From: Tachypleus tridentatus | Lineage: Eukaryota; Arthropoda; Merostomata; Xiphosura; Limulidae | NCBI RefSeq assembly: GCF_004210375.1 | Contig: NC_134827.1 | Span: 102,223,285-102,287,284, forward strand | Direction: 5' to 3' | Length of the DNA stretch: 64,000 bases | Part shown: positions 22,701 through 31,800 of the stretch, in pieces | How the letters are laid out: every line of letters begins with the position of its first letter | Position numbering within the stretch: position 1 is the stretch's first letter | The notes under the pieces: model-generated | Database searches by the model: none | Seen by the model: only the letters and a program-made list of their open reading frames with translations | What the model was told of the DNA's origin: nothing | Made by a program: the position numbers and the translations under genes

Positions 22701-25617
22701 TCTTATTGGACAAATAAAGGGGAAAAAGAAAAGAGACAAAACTGGCTACTGTTCATACTTACTACATTCTTTATTGATTTCCCTTCTCTGTAACCATCTT
22801 TAGCTGGAACAGAAACTACTTTTCCATATTGTGTCAATTAAAATGACCAGAGAGACAACTTAAGTAAACGAATTAATTTAACACATTAAATTTTGGATTA
22901 AAACATCATAAAAAAAACTAGTTTTTATTTTCTTCCTTCCAGAAACCTCTAAATATTTGGCTTGTGTATTAGTTACATTTAGTCCACTACATTTCTTAAT
23001 GCATAATTAAGTCCTACAACACGAAACTTTTAGATATTTGACATCCATATGCTACACTCATCAATATCCACATTTTGTTAATACATAATTAGAATTTGTC
23101 TAGTCAGACTCCAAGAAACCTTTAGATAGGATTTTAAAAAAACTAAGCCATCACAACTACCTTGGAACTGATCAAATCAAACAAACACCAATAGAATGTT
23201 TGCACAAAACTCCCAATGGTTTAACATTTTATGTGAATTTAATGGATTGTAACAATTTGAGAGGCAGTGATACATTCTCTAATATTGAAAAAACTGCTCT
23301 AAATGTTTTACTTGGATATCAGTTACTAATAGTAGGTTTCATTAATATATAATTAAAGTTATCAGGCCACAGGCTAGTAAGGACCACACTTACATTTTGT
23401 TCCACCTAGCTATGGCATTACCTGGCTGTGATCCTTTGAACAACCACAGTGGCTCTGCAAGTGTTATTTGTCTTGCTAGTAACTATCCATTCCCAGTGTT
23501 ATGGTACCATGCTCCCGTTCACTTTTTGCTGTACTCTCAATGCTTTTAGAATCTAAAAATTGTGTTTTCAACCTGCGGTAAGTACAGCACAGATAACTCG
23601 TGTAGTTTTGTATTTGAAGACAAAGAAAGGCCAACTCTTATTGGACTTTTGTTTGGCTTTTACAGTTACAAAATGACGTTAGGTGGCATTAGCTTAGTTC
23701 TGTGAGGTCGTGTATCAGAGAAACAGTCAATGGGTTCAGCTAGTGATACTAATATTGAGTTTTTTTTCACTTTATTAATGTATAAATAGCCCAAGGTTTG
23801 CATTCCTATTATATAAAGTAAAATGTTTATGTGAAAGTATTTATTAGTAAGTATGACTAGTCTTGATTCAGTTATATTTAAAAGCCATTTTGTTAAGAAT
23901 TAGAAAATTGTAGTTCATCAGCATTTTTTTATGCTTGTCTGTATTAATTTTTGACGAAATTCACGTTTTTTTTTAATATGCGAGAAAGTAAACTTTTCTA
24001 TGTTTGTTTTATTTCAGAAAAATGTTCAGTGAATTAGCCTGTAACAAGCTTCTTCTAGCTCATGTTGTGAACAAGTAAGTGGTTTTAATTTTGTTTCAGT
24101 AACATATAAAGTTGATTATAATTATCACAAACTTGTACTGCTTTTAATGCTTGTATGAACACTTGTAAAGTTTTTGCTATAAAGATACTTTAACTTTTGA
24201 AAATTTTGCACTATAACAAGTAGAGATTTGAACAGTTTGTGTTAAAATCAATATTTGTTAGGGTGCTTGAAAACACTGATCAAGATTATATATCTGAAGA
24301 AATTTAGTGAATTCATTGGTGGTATTCAAATTGAACAAAATATTAGTAATTTACGTGATATTACATTAAAACAGTGATAATTTAATCGCATTGTTCTTTA
24401 CTCGCCCAAAGTTTACGGTAAGATGAAAGTATACTAATATTTCAACTGCACAATGCATGTTTTATAGTAGTGGTCCTTTCCACCACCAAGGACCCCTTTT
24501 ATTATTATTATTTTTCCCAACATACCCCATGCTTTTGAAAGATTCCATCTAACTCTCACCAAACTGTTCTTATTAACTAATAATAGTCTCGACTTTTGAC
24601 GTTATTATTCTGCAAACTTCCTTTGCATTGCTTAAAGAAAATAGGTCATGAACAGCTCATATTGAATTCAGTTATTGTTAACTTTATTGTGCTTTAGTAA
24701 TTAAAAGCATGTTAAACATTTTACAGTTCCTAGGCACTAAACTAACTTTGGTGAAGACTAGTTATTATTTTACAAAATGACTCCTGCCTTTAAATGGTAA
24801 TGTAAATATTACTTGAAAAAACAAAATGTACTGAATAATTAGTATATTATATTTACAGTATGCAATTTTAATTATTTTTTTTTATAATTCTGTTTATGAT
24901 TACTGAGGATAAAGTCAATATATCATAATGTTATAGAAGCCTAGGTATCAAGGGTTCATTTACTTTTCTGTGAAAATGCTACACAGTATGTAACAGAGTT
25001 TTTCAGGTTTAAATGGAAAGCTGTTCCTACTCCCTCTGTTATTTTATTATGAAGATTTAGTGACTTAGTCTTTCAAATATTTACAATTGAAAATTAAGAA
25101 CATCAGCAAAATCTCTCCAGTCTGATCTGTGCGTGAAGTATATTTTTAATAATACTATTATACCAGTATCATTTGTTGCATGTGCAATAAGTTTCTTTAC
25201 TGAATTTTCTAATCAGTGTAGCATGTTTTGTTCAGATTGAATTTATCCATGTGCAAAGTTTCTAATATTTGAAGTACATGTACTTGTATATTCTGTGACA
25301 GATGTGTGCATAAATGTTCAGAAATAAATGGGTGTGGGGAGCTGTCAGACATTCCCCTTGGTTTATAAAAGGTTAGTATTGTGAGTTATGAATTAATGTT
25401 ATCTTCAAGGGTAAGAATTTTTCATTTTCTCTCTAGAAGCGAAGATGCATTATATATTGAACTAAAAGTTCCCCTGGACAGCGGTCATATCTCAGTCAGC
25501 GAAGCCTTGATAGCAAGTGCTCTTGCTCAGTATATACCAAAAAGTCATCTCATTCCAAAGCCTTCTGCCCATTCTGGTGCTGACAAACCTAAATCAGTGA
25601 TTCATGTTCCTGGCTGA
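734..25617 (+). CDS. Multi-Tudor (eTudor) protein with CCCH zinc finger, 3' part of gene, 12 exons
   Basis: Exons 734-952, 1358-2026, 5375-5697, 10000-10188, 11884-11994, 14066-14164, 14742-14909, 15649-15703, 19497-19641, 22360-22523, 24018-24074 and 25437-25617 join in phase to about 792 residues (residue 1 = first codon in the window) ending at TGA 25615-25617. One base problem near 10128 is described in the findings. Seen: residues 1-73 end in SLITSGLALRAL, which resembles an eTudor tail; ~186-455 form an eTudor with YWYRVKL and VQFIDYGN; C512, C521, C527 and H531 form a CX8CX5CX3H finger; ~632-780 form a last eTudor with HWYRARV and YLDFGDCEW. Known of the family: such proteins bind symmetrically dimethylated arginines on PIWI proteins and scaffold piRNA biogenesis in germ granules. 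Inferred: the N-terminus is off the left edge, so a helicase (TDRD12/Yb type) or other domain could precede. I cannot name the exact orthologue. Confidence 0.9.
953..1357 (+). other. Tudor gene intron A/B
   Basis: Short intron bounded by GTAGGT and TTTTCAG. About 1140-1260 is loosely similar to 4190-4310, an old dispersed duplication. Nothing else is visible. Confidence 0.6.
1358..2026 (+). CDS. Tudor gene exon B (linker + first half of eTudor 1)
   Basis: 223 codons, phase 0/0, acceptor TTTTCAG and donor GTAAGA. The first ~110 residues are a Ser/Thr/Asp-rich, probably disordered linker. From about residue 186 the eTudor begins (FFWNCLVSPAK, then FYVHPVTKENSLLDDL, then the strand DRYWYRVKLIKV). 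Confidence 0.9.
2027..5374 (+). other. Tudor gene intron B/C
   Basis: 3.3-kb AT-rich intron. It contains (TG)n at 2554-2574, (CA)n at 3144-3166 and a longer (TG)n at 4672-4707. No transposon with recognisable ends or ORF was found. Confidence 0.6.
4672..4707 (+). repeat. (TG)n microsatellite
   Basis: Uninterrupted TG dinucleotides, about 18 units, inside a Tudor-gene intron. Confidence 0.95.
5375..5697 (+). CDS. Tudor gene exon C (eTudor 1 core)
   Basis: Acceptor ATGCAG and donor GTATGT; enters at phase 0 and leaves at phase 2. It carries the Tudor core VLVQFIDYGNVEKV with the aromatic F and Y and the Asn of the canonical sDMA-binding cage, followed by the helical/SN linker (FRKYPAFVVRCSLAAL). 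Confidence 0.92.
6632..6675 (+). mobile_element. SINE family 1, tRNA-like head fragment
   Basis: GCCCAGCATGGCCAGGTGG followed by TTAGGGCTCTTGACTCACAA matches the A-box half of the SINE head seen intact at 50370 and 52330. It stops near the B box, where LINE sequence begins; the matching body resumes at 7818. Confidence 0.75.
6720..7806 (+). mobile_element. Degenerate LINE (non-LTR retrotransposon) 3' end
   Basis: The + frame near 6739-7219 reads GWNKLADTTAKSISSG (an RNase H motif like GNE.AD..AK), then TRLNIGHSFSTHCFLLSG, LCSLCNIRVTISHILLSC (the C-terminal Cys/His motif typical of Jockey/I-type ORF2) and SVHLGDVFSF, ending at a stop. Two internal stops show it is dead. A 3' UTR follows with a ~70-bp direct repeat (7302-7373 and 7456-7519), closed by a CAAC-type microsatellite tail at 7788-7806. 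Reverse transcriptase is missing, so the copy is 5'-truncated. Confidence 0.8.
7302..7519 (+). repeat. Direct repeat inside LINE 3' UTR
   Basis: Two diverged copies share CCAGGACTGGAAAGGCCAAC followed by TTCAGGTGACTAA. Tandem 3'-UTR repeats are a family trait of some LINEs. Confidence 0.8.
7818..7958 (+). mobile_element. SINE family 1, body fragment
   Basis: Contains TTGGTAAAAGAGTAGCCCAA, GTGGGTGGTGATGACTA and CCCTCTAGTCTTACACTGCT, the conserved body words of family 1. It is probably the distal part of the SINE whose head is at 6632, split by the LINE. Confidence 0.8.
10000..10188 (+). CDS. Tudor gene exon D (end of eTudor 1)
   Basis: Acceptor CCCTCTAG; the first base completes an Arg codon. 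It encodes KDTCLNVHVWDTQG and INSVLVEEGLAETD, a typical eTudor end. The incoming frame hits TGA at 10148-10150. Two ways out exist: donor GTCGTG at 10134 (in frame but a weak site), or donor GTTAGT at 10189, which fits exon E only if the A6 run at 10128-10133 is one base too long. The second option gives VVPEVDSEKSDIQTPPSS, which looks coding. Confidence 0.75.
10483..10700 (+). mobile_element. SINE family 1, old degraded copy
   Basis: In order it keeps a GCATGGC head word, TTGCTCTTTCAGCTGTGAGG, ATGTTATGGTCAATGCCACT, GTGTTGACTAGCTGCC and ATCCTTCGAGTAG, all diverged from the consensus. Confidence 0.7.
10925..11163 (+). mobile_element. Non-autonomous mariner/IS630-type element
   Basis: Terminal inverted repeats CAGGGTGTTTGGAAAGTCAC and GTGACTTTCCGAACACCCTG are flanked by TA on both sides (10923-10924, 11164-11165), the target duplication of the superfamily. 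The interior reads VFRNKIRRIQACIDSNGGHF, resembling the extreme C-terminus of such transposases. It is therefore an internal-deletion derivative rather than an unrelated MITE; it cannot encode a working enzyme. Confidence 0.85.
11884..11994 (+). CDS. Tudor gene exon E
   Basis: Acceptor TCTAATAG and donor GTAAGA; phases 1/1. It encodes IHSDMNNWDPMVEDYL and VDIDDPGVAVTGY, a linker between eTudor 1 and the zinc finger. The GGTCATCTAATAG bases upstream are open but lie before the acceptor. Confidence 0.85.
11995..14065 (+). other. Tudor gene intron E/F
   Basis: 2.1-kb AT-rich intron. The only recognisable item is a degraded second-family SINE near 13812-13890. Confidence 0.6.
13812..13890 (+). 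mobile_element. SINE family 2 (tRNA-like), degraded head
   Basis: CCAGTGGTTCAGTAGTAACA, TGGGTTCAATATTCATTATG and GGCAGAGCACAAATGA follow the layout of the copy at 62715 (A-box, B-box, then GCAGAGCACAGAT-type body). Confidence 0.5.
14066..14164 (+). CDS. Tudor gene exon F (CCCH zinc finger)
   Basis: Acceptor GTTACAG and donor GTAAGT; phases 1/1. It encodes ICKYFSVKGRCPRGENCHFE followed by H, a CX8CX5CX3H finger occupying essentially the whole exon. CCCH fingers commonly bind single-stranded RNA; the substrate here is unknown. Confidence 0.95.
14165..14741 (+). other. Tudor gene intron F/G
   Basis: 577-bp AT-rich intron with a TTTTTAG acceptor. Nothing else recognised. Confidence 0.7.
14742..14909 (+). 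CDS. Tudor gene exon G (start of C-terminal eTudor)
   Basis: Donor GTATGT; phases 1/1. It encodes KLPAVGSYVALSLSAVFNPG and HFYAVFPYGPIPFF, the N-terminal SN-like part of the last extended Tudor domain. Confidence 0.92.
14910..15648 (+). other. Tudor gene intron G/H
   Basis: Intron carrying the palindromic Penelope-derived element at 15225-15424; otherwise unremarkable. Confidence 0.7.
15225..15424. mobile_element. Palindromic Penelope-type terminal element, with TSD
   Basis: A left arm (GATGACGAGAAATCCACTTG ... GGTCATCTTCAGG) and a right arm (AAGAAGGTTGAAAC ... TTAATACCCATACCAGCC) are inverted copies of the terminus attached to the GIY-YIG remnants at 45934-46433 and 58600-58925. The unit is bounded by the 12-bp direct repeat TGTTTGGTATTT (15213-15224 and 15425-15436), so it inserted as one block. 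Confidence 0.75.
15649..15703 (+). CDS. Tudor gene exon H (micro-exon)
   Basis: 55-nt exon, acceptor ATATTTAG and donor GTAAGA, encoding GPTTEEEKETLEALIKAM. It links the SN-like strand to the Tudor core; small exons here are common in eTudor genes. Confidence 0.85.
16273..16960 (+). repeat. 43-bp minisatellite, 16 copies
   Basis: 688 bp = 16 nearly identical 43-bp units starting ATGAATTACTCAGTATAATA. Only units 8 and 13 carry ATCGATATT instead of ATAGATATT; they are exactly five units (215 bp) apart. Confidence 0.95.
17175..17266 (+). repeat. 46-bp perfect tandem duplication
   Basis: GTTTGAAAGTTGCTATTGCC and the 26 bases after it occur twice head-to-tail with no mismatch. Confidence 0.95.
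17412..17664. mobile_element. Possible piggyBac-like MITE
   Basis: Inverted ends CCCTTTCTGC and GCTGAAAGGG lie next to CTAA (17408-17411) and TTAA (17665-17668), consistent with a TTAA target duplication with one change. No transposase is present. Confidence 0.4.
17990..18240 (+). repeat. Dispersed repeat shared with 20-260
   Basis: Imperfect similarity to the first 260 bases of the window, in the same orientation. Family not recognised. Confidence 0.4.
18616..18800 (+). mobile_element. SINE family 1, degraded copy
   Basis: CCTGGCATGGTCCAGTAGTC, ATTGGTAAGGAGGAGTAGCC and TGTTATGGTCAGTTCCATAT match head and body words in the right order. Confidence 0.7.
19497..19641 (+). CDS. Tudor gene exon I (C-terminal Tudor core, part 1)
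   Basis: Acceptor GTTTTTAG and donor GTAAAA. It encodes EYYSRKVFVQDPSSLPSPGQ and VSARSEVHGHWYRARVLTIE, the first strands of the Tudor barrel with the conserved W-Y-R-A-R-V. Confidence 0.95.
19642..22359 (+). other. Tudor gene intron I/J
   Basis: 2.7-kb intron, AT-rich. No transposon ends, tandem repeats or coding exons were recognised. Confidence 0.6.
22360..22523 (+). CDS. Tudor gene exon J (C-terminal Tudor core, part 2)
   Basis: Acceptor TGTAACAG and donor GTAGGT. It encodes VFYLDFGDCEWIPISNIHDL, then FLYLPVQAVECFQANIEP. Where canonical sDMA-binding Tudors have DYGN this one has DFGD, losing the cage Asn. Confidence 0.95.
22524..24017 (+). other. Tudor gene intron J/K
   Basis: 1.5-kb intron. 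Near 23577-23630 there is a weak match to the SINE family 2 body (TACAGCACAGATAACTCGTG). Otherwise nothing recognised. Confidence 0.5.
24018..24074 (+). CDS. Tudor gene exon K
   Basis: 57-nt exon, acceptor ATTTCAG and donor GTAAGT, encoding KMFSELACNKLLLAHVVN, part of the SN-like fold. Confidence 0.9.
24075..25436 (+). other. Tudor gene intron K/L
   Basis: 1.4-kb intron. About 24465-24540 (AGTGGTCCTTTCCACCACCA) is reminiscent of hAT-MITE ends, but no partner end is visible. Confidence 0.5.
25437..25617 (+). CDS. Tudor gene last exon L
   Basis: Acceptor CTCTCTAG. It encodes SEDALYIELKVPLDSGHISV and ALIASALAQYIP (eTudor tail), then a short basic/Pro tail and TGA at 25615-25617. Confidence 0.93.
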
Positions 25618-25663
25618 GGAGTTCCAGATGAGTTTATTTTTCTACTTCAAAACTAAAGCAAGT

Positions 25664-25669
25664 AATAAA
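25664..25669 (+). terminator. Candidate poly(A) signal, Tudor gene
   Basis: AATAAA 47 bases after the stop codon. It is a perfect hexamer, but such words are frequent in AT-rich DNA. Confidence 0.4.
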
Positions 25670-26510
25670 TATTAGTTTTACTCTTGTAAGTATTAAGTGG
25701 AAGCTATTTATTGTGGTTCTCTTCTGGAAAGAAGAGAGTTAATGAATGCAGTAAGATACATATTTCACCAGTTCTGGTCTTGCATTTTATGTAGCATAAT
25801 TGTATTTTTAAAATAGTTGTCAAAAATTATTTTTTATAGTAGTGTGTGAACGTGTAAACAAAACTTGATATAAAGAAATGTTTCTGTAATCAGAGCATTG
25901 AGGTGGTAATGTTGTAATAATAATGAAACAGTCAACATCCTTCCAAAAATTGCAATTTTTAATTAAAATGGTTCATCATAGGAAGGTAAATTGTATATAA
26001 AAAAAGCATGAAGAATTCCACAAATCATTCATAACAATTGTTTGTTTTATCACATTAAAGCTGAAACCAATTTTTTTCAAAACCAAAGATACCATACCCT
26101 TCTATTGTCACACATACTGACTGTATGTTATTGCTAGAGTGAATTTAATTAAAAACTTGTAATTTAACATAAATAAGCATACAAAATAAAACCATAACCC
26201 AACTTCTATAATGTATTAACTTAGTATATAAAAATCACCGGTCCATGCCTTAAAAAGTATAACTGAACATTTATGGGGAAAAGGACATTGTCGTAAGTAA
26301 GTGAAAAGTTCCACGTAACAAGCAAACATTTTATCGTAATCATCAGAGAAAAGAAAACAAAACTTCTTTGGTTGCAACAAATTGCATTCCCACACTTGTT
26401 ACTGATAATTTCATCAGATTTATCAAACTTTCCTTTACCATGATTAACCAGCACAATAATTATTGTGAGTATTAAGGTAGCTTTGCTGTATAAAAAACAA
26501 ATGACTGTTT

Positions 26511-26640
26511 CGTGATGACGAGAAACCCTCTTGAAGTGAAAATGTATTTTAGAGACATCTAGTATGGGTAGTAAAACAGAACAGTATTTAGATCATCTTC
26601 ATGTTAACTGATGTTCTGTACTTTATTTTAAATTTTTCAT
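26511..26640 (-). mobile_element. Penelope-type terminus, degraded
   Basis: CGTGATGACGAGAAACCCTC, CTAGTATGGGTAGTAAAAC and AGATCATCTTCATGTTAAC follow the order of the copy at 45934 in the same orientation. Confidence 0.65.
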
Positions 26641-28652
26641 TCAAATGGCCATTTTGTCTTGTTTTGCACTTTTAAGAATCTTTGGGTGTTAGCTCATATA
26701 ACATCCTCAGAACTGTTGTTCAAATCCTGCTCAGCATTCTCATGGTTCTGGAAAGCTCAAAAGCCAGCTGTCCTTAGAGAATTAATAAAATATCCAGAAA
26801 TAACTTTTATCACAGAATTAGCTTTATTCAAGTATTAGAAGCTTGTTTAATTTGATTAACATGATGAAAGACTACTTTTATTGCTATGCAAAATATTTGT
26901 CCATCATAACTGTATCCTTTGCATGATGTTAAGTTCAAATAAGGAGAATTATTTTAACATATCACAGAAGCCTTGAAGTATATATGAAAGCAATTCCTTA
27001 TGATGTAACCTAAAGCACCTACAGAATAAATTGAGTACCTGATACATAGTTCAAGCTCCTATCATAGTTTGATTCTGAAAATAACTGAACAAACTCCTAC
27101 TGTAACCATTTTTCTAGCATGGCACATTCTCTCTCTTTAAGTAGTTTCTATGACCTGTCTGGCAAGTAACAAAACTCCTACAGTTGGCAACTACAGTTCC
27201 ATTTCCTCTCTTTCAAAGTGCTTTTAGAGAAACAGAAAGCTTGAAACACCTAATTATTATTTTTCTTTTTATTTATATAAACTACTTCTGAACAATATCA
27301 CCTGAAAGATATTTAGAAGAGTTTACTTACAAATCTTTTTTTAATATATCAGCAAAAACGATTTATTTCATCTAAGAAGTTCGTCACATTCAAATATTGT
27401 AAATACAATATTCTGACAACTTCATTTTGTTACAAATTCTGCCAGAACATGTTAGATTGTTTTTCATACACAAAGAGAAGTCAGAAGAGGAAAGATTCTC
27501 ATAAAGATATTGCTGTCACAGAGTGGATATCTACAAGAGATATCTGACGTGGCAGATATTCCAAATGTGCTTGTTCTGTGTCAACTTAAAAGTATTCTCA
27601 AAGGATACTAAGTAGTGACACAATTTAAAGTTAGTTAAATTATGAGAGGCTTTCTCTTCAAATCTAAAGTAAAAACACTGAATATCATGTACTATAGCTG
27701 TGTCAACTCAATGCCATTTCAAGAGATACGAGAGACACTGCTACTGTTGAAATAAAATATACCTTTTCAGTTGTTTGATAAAGTCAATCAATGTAAAAGC
27801 TTCTATTGTTTCTGTAATCAGATCAGCTGAAAAACTGAGAAAAGTTGGAGACATCAACATAATTTCAAAAATTTACAAAGTCATGTTGTCAACAGATCTT
27901 AATAAAAACAACTTTCATTACACACAGCTTCAACATCACATCACAAGGTCCCCTTTTCTCTAGCCAGTTTCTAGAACATGGAAGTCAAATCACTGAGAAC
28001 TCAGCAGAAGAGGATCGTTCCTCAGCTCGGTGAGGCGGACCCGAGGGATTCTTTGGTGGCAGTGATGTAGAAGCATCTGACAGGATACTTTTGGCATACG
28101 TCTCGCAAGCCTCAAGTAAGAACAAATGTACAAAGCACACTGTACAACTTTTGTGGAGGTGTCATATGCGTCTCATCTGTTTTCTCACCAGTGTCCCTGA
28201 GCTGCCTTTTGGAGCCTTGGCTGGATCCTGCTTTTCCTGATATCACACACAGAGCTGGTTTCCACTGCCAAAACATCTGGCTAGGCAGTATTTCATATTC
28301 TTAAAGCTAGACAAATGGAGACCTTGTGGTAAGGTGTGTCATACAGTAAGTACGTGGCCTAATGATTTCAAATACAGTTTGTAAATTTCTTTTTCATTAT
28401 ATGCATGAAACTTCCGTACTTAAGGACTGCATCAAAACATTTTGTTTGAAGTCTTCCAACCTCCTTCAGTTTCAGTAACTGATAGCCTTGATGGAAAGAA
28501 TACCAACTTTGAAGTTCTAGCAGAATTAAAATACATATAAAAAAAACCATATTTAAAAGTAAGTTTTTTTTTTTCACTAAACTGTTTCTTTGAGGACTGC
28601 AAGTTCCAACATCATCACCAACCTAACCAAAACACTTGTTGTTCCACTAAAG

Positions 28653-28897
28653 TTAATGGTCACCTCTAAGCAGTTCCATCAGCAAGTGAAAGCTAGGCAC
28701 TTCACCCCCACGTTGTTTGCTAGCCAGTGATTCCTTTCCCATTTGACAGGCTCTTTCCAATTCAGGAATTCGCAACAGTAATTCACCCAATTTGCTGGGA
28801 AGGTGGGGGTAGTGAATGCGGGTGTATAATTGAAGAGCCTGCAGCACTTGTTTCTGACAGGTTCGAACTTTATCAGGTTCTTTCAAGCCACTTACAT
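28653..28897 (-). CDS. Hr39: Hr39 exon 9 (LBD end, AF-2)
   Basis: Acceptor GAATTCAG. Encodes [40 protein letters not shown] and the AF-2 helix [13 protein letters not shown], then TAA (28655-28653). Confidence 0.96.
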
Positions 28898-31800
28898 CTG
28901 AATTCATAGCAAAATTGTATATTTGTTAGTCTTAAAAGTTAACTAAAAATCTGAAGTGGAGAATATATCCTTTTTAACCCTTAACTTACTTCTTTTTTAT
29001 AACAGGGATACATATGTTTTATGACATATTTCTGCCTAACATAATCACTGGTGAAAAATCAATCAATGCAAAACACACAAGAAGGCTTTAGCATTAATTA
29101 ACTGAATAAATAAAGTGGAACAGTTTTATTTTTAATTTTGTGATGTTATTAATAATACGTTCCCTAAAAACTTGTGATTCAGGTCCTTATAACTAACAAT
29201 AATTCACTAGTAACTTTTTTAATTGTCCAACATAAAAGAGAATTTAATGAGTTACAGGCATTGGTAACAACAAGTTTTCAAAGTAGGTTCCTAATATTTA
29301 GTACGCTATAAACTTAAGGTTATTTCTCTGTTAATGCTTTTGGAAGTAACTTTTATTACTAATAAAACAAAATAATAGATTGAGGTACAAATTACGGTCA
29401 ACCCTCAGGACTCAAATATTTCATGATTCTGTGAGAATTGGAGACATACGACTTTTGTTTAATAAGCAAGTTTACAGCATACTTATTTGTCTACTAAATA
29501 TTAGCAACCCACTTGTGATATCTTCGAAAACTCTTGTCGCAAGGTTTAAGACACTCTCTGAAGCCATAGATAAATATGCCACTTATATCACTAAATTCTG
29601 TGGTATGTAAAAGACAGCTGGATTTATCAGTATTCTATATTATAAAGTAATGTTTGTTACTTCCTTATGAGTTAACTAACCTTTCACACAAAAGAACAAA
29701 ACAACCTACCCGAGGTCAATAAGATGATGACCTTCAAACAAACAAATTCATGCTGGTCTACTTGAAGGGTACGTAAATGTTCTGTTAAATTCAACATTCG
29801 CTCTATGACCGGACCAAGTCCGGTCTGCTCAGCCTGTTGTAAAGTGACGGGCTTTCCTCTGGAGATGCGTATTTCATTAGGAGTAGACATGGACCGATAA
29901 CAGCAGCTCAGTAACAACATTTCACACCAGGAGTTAATAAGAAGAGCAATCTGATCATCCCTCTGTGATAGAAATGGAAACTTTCTTAAACAACTAATCT
30001 TGGATACTTAACCAATTTGCCCAGTCTGTGAAGTATATCATATCAAGAGATATGGTTTTCCTTGCACATCAAAGAAATGCAAATTAAAATAGGACACAAC
30101 AAAAGTTAAGTTTAGCATGTACAATTTTGGTTCAGAAAATCCTAACTGAAAATTCTTAAGAGTGCAAAGTTAACTCCACACAATAATTTAGCCAGTGCAA
30201 ATGATATCAATATTAAATTCAGAAGTTTTTAGTACACTTGTGTGACACTAGAGGGGTAAAAACATATGCACAAGATTAACATTAAATAGGGTAAGAATTT
30301 GGTTTTATCTTAAGTTGACTGTTTTTGAATTTAGCTATTTAAGGGTAGAGGGAATGCAGTTAGTTATCACACCAGACATGCTTTCACTTTCAGTCATGGG
30401 GGAATTATAATGTTACAGTCAATCCCACTATTCATTGGTAAAAGAGTAACCCCAGAGTTTGTGGTGGGGATTTGAACCTGTGACCCTTAAATTCTGAATC
30501 AAATGCCTTAACCACCTGTCCAGGATGGATCTCATGTCAACTGAAAGATAATTACAGTATTATATCTTTCATATGTATTTCTTTTTTTTATTTGAAAGAT
30601 TAAACTAATTTAACATTTTCCAACCATTACTGTAACATTAAATATCCAAGTTTGTTGTAATGAAAACAAGATGAAATTAAAAAAAGATATTTCCAGTAAA
30701 GGGACAAAAAGACACTGTCCTTACAGCAAGAGAGCTTGAGACTCACTTGGATTTCTTTGAAAAGTGGCAAACTTTTGCACCATTTCACAATCTTATAGAG
30801 CCTGTCATCTGCAATCTTGCAGAGTGTCGTCAGATAATCAGATTCACCGTTTACAGGTTTCTCTTCCAACTGCTCGGAACCTTAGTCATTTCCTTCTCAG
30901 AATGATGCCAGAGATGCTCTACAGACATTATCTCCTGGATGAGTTGTGGTATGTAGGGTGGAGACTGACTGGCTGGAGAACTGTTGTGGCCATCGGAAAC
31001 TAAATAAAAAATACTCTTAACGTGTCAGGAGAATCGTGTAGAATAACCACAACAGTAAAAATATATGACAACAATTAAGACTCGGTTAGTATATAGCATA
31101 AAGATCCCCACTACAAATGTACAAATCATAGATAGAGTTAATTAAGAGATAATTGTTTATCAATGGAGCCACATCGATCGCTGATTGCATTCTCTGCGAG
31201 ATATAAATTCTGTGACCATCTTTAGAGAAAATCTAATCTATCCTCATCTTCAAAGATACAAACACGCACCTTTTATGGGTCGGCATTATGTGTAGGTGCA
31301 GTGCTTGCATAACCCTTGGGCACAAGGCTGCTAACCAAAATAAGGAAACTGAAAAAGCTGTATACAATAATAAGTATGATTCATTTTGGAACCATGAAAC
31401 TTACCTCTTGCACAGGTTTGGAACATGTGTTCTGTATGAGGAGGCCCCATGCAACTCTCAGATCCTGACGGAATCCAAGGATCAGTGACTGGCTGACTGG
31501 GTAATGAATAAGAACAGTGATAGGTACTTCGGCCGCCTCTGGTGCGATCTTCACGGATAGCTGCAAGACGTATCGACAGAAAATCTTTAATCATAATAGT
31601 ATCCATCAGATACTAAAGAAGCTTATCCTGTACAGATAAGGAGTAGGCCAAGGGCCACTGATTAAACTTTGTACAATAAAAACTGTGAAAGGACTTTTTC
31701 AAGGGGCTAAGGGCCTTACACGTCCCAGGAAACAAATCATACTGTGTTAATTAGCACCTTAATTATCTAACACAACATTACAGAAGATAAAAAAAAACTA

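Larger units (their letters stand above)
25618..28652. other. Intergenic region between convergent genes (3' UTRs)
   Basis: Holds the 3' UTRs of the Tudor gene (+) and the receptor gene (-). AATAAA at 25664-25669 is a plausible early poly(A) signal for the Tudor gene. A minus-oriented Penelope-terminus fragment lies at 26511-26640. The 27980-28270 stretch is less AT-rich than its surroundings and may be receptor 3' UTR. No further gene seen. Confidence 0.6.

Noticed and set aside
24465..24545. hAT MITE
   Set aside because: Only one end-like motif (AGTGGTCCTTTCCACCACC) is visible; no inverted partner or target duplication found.
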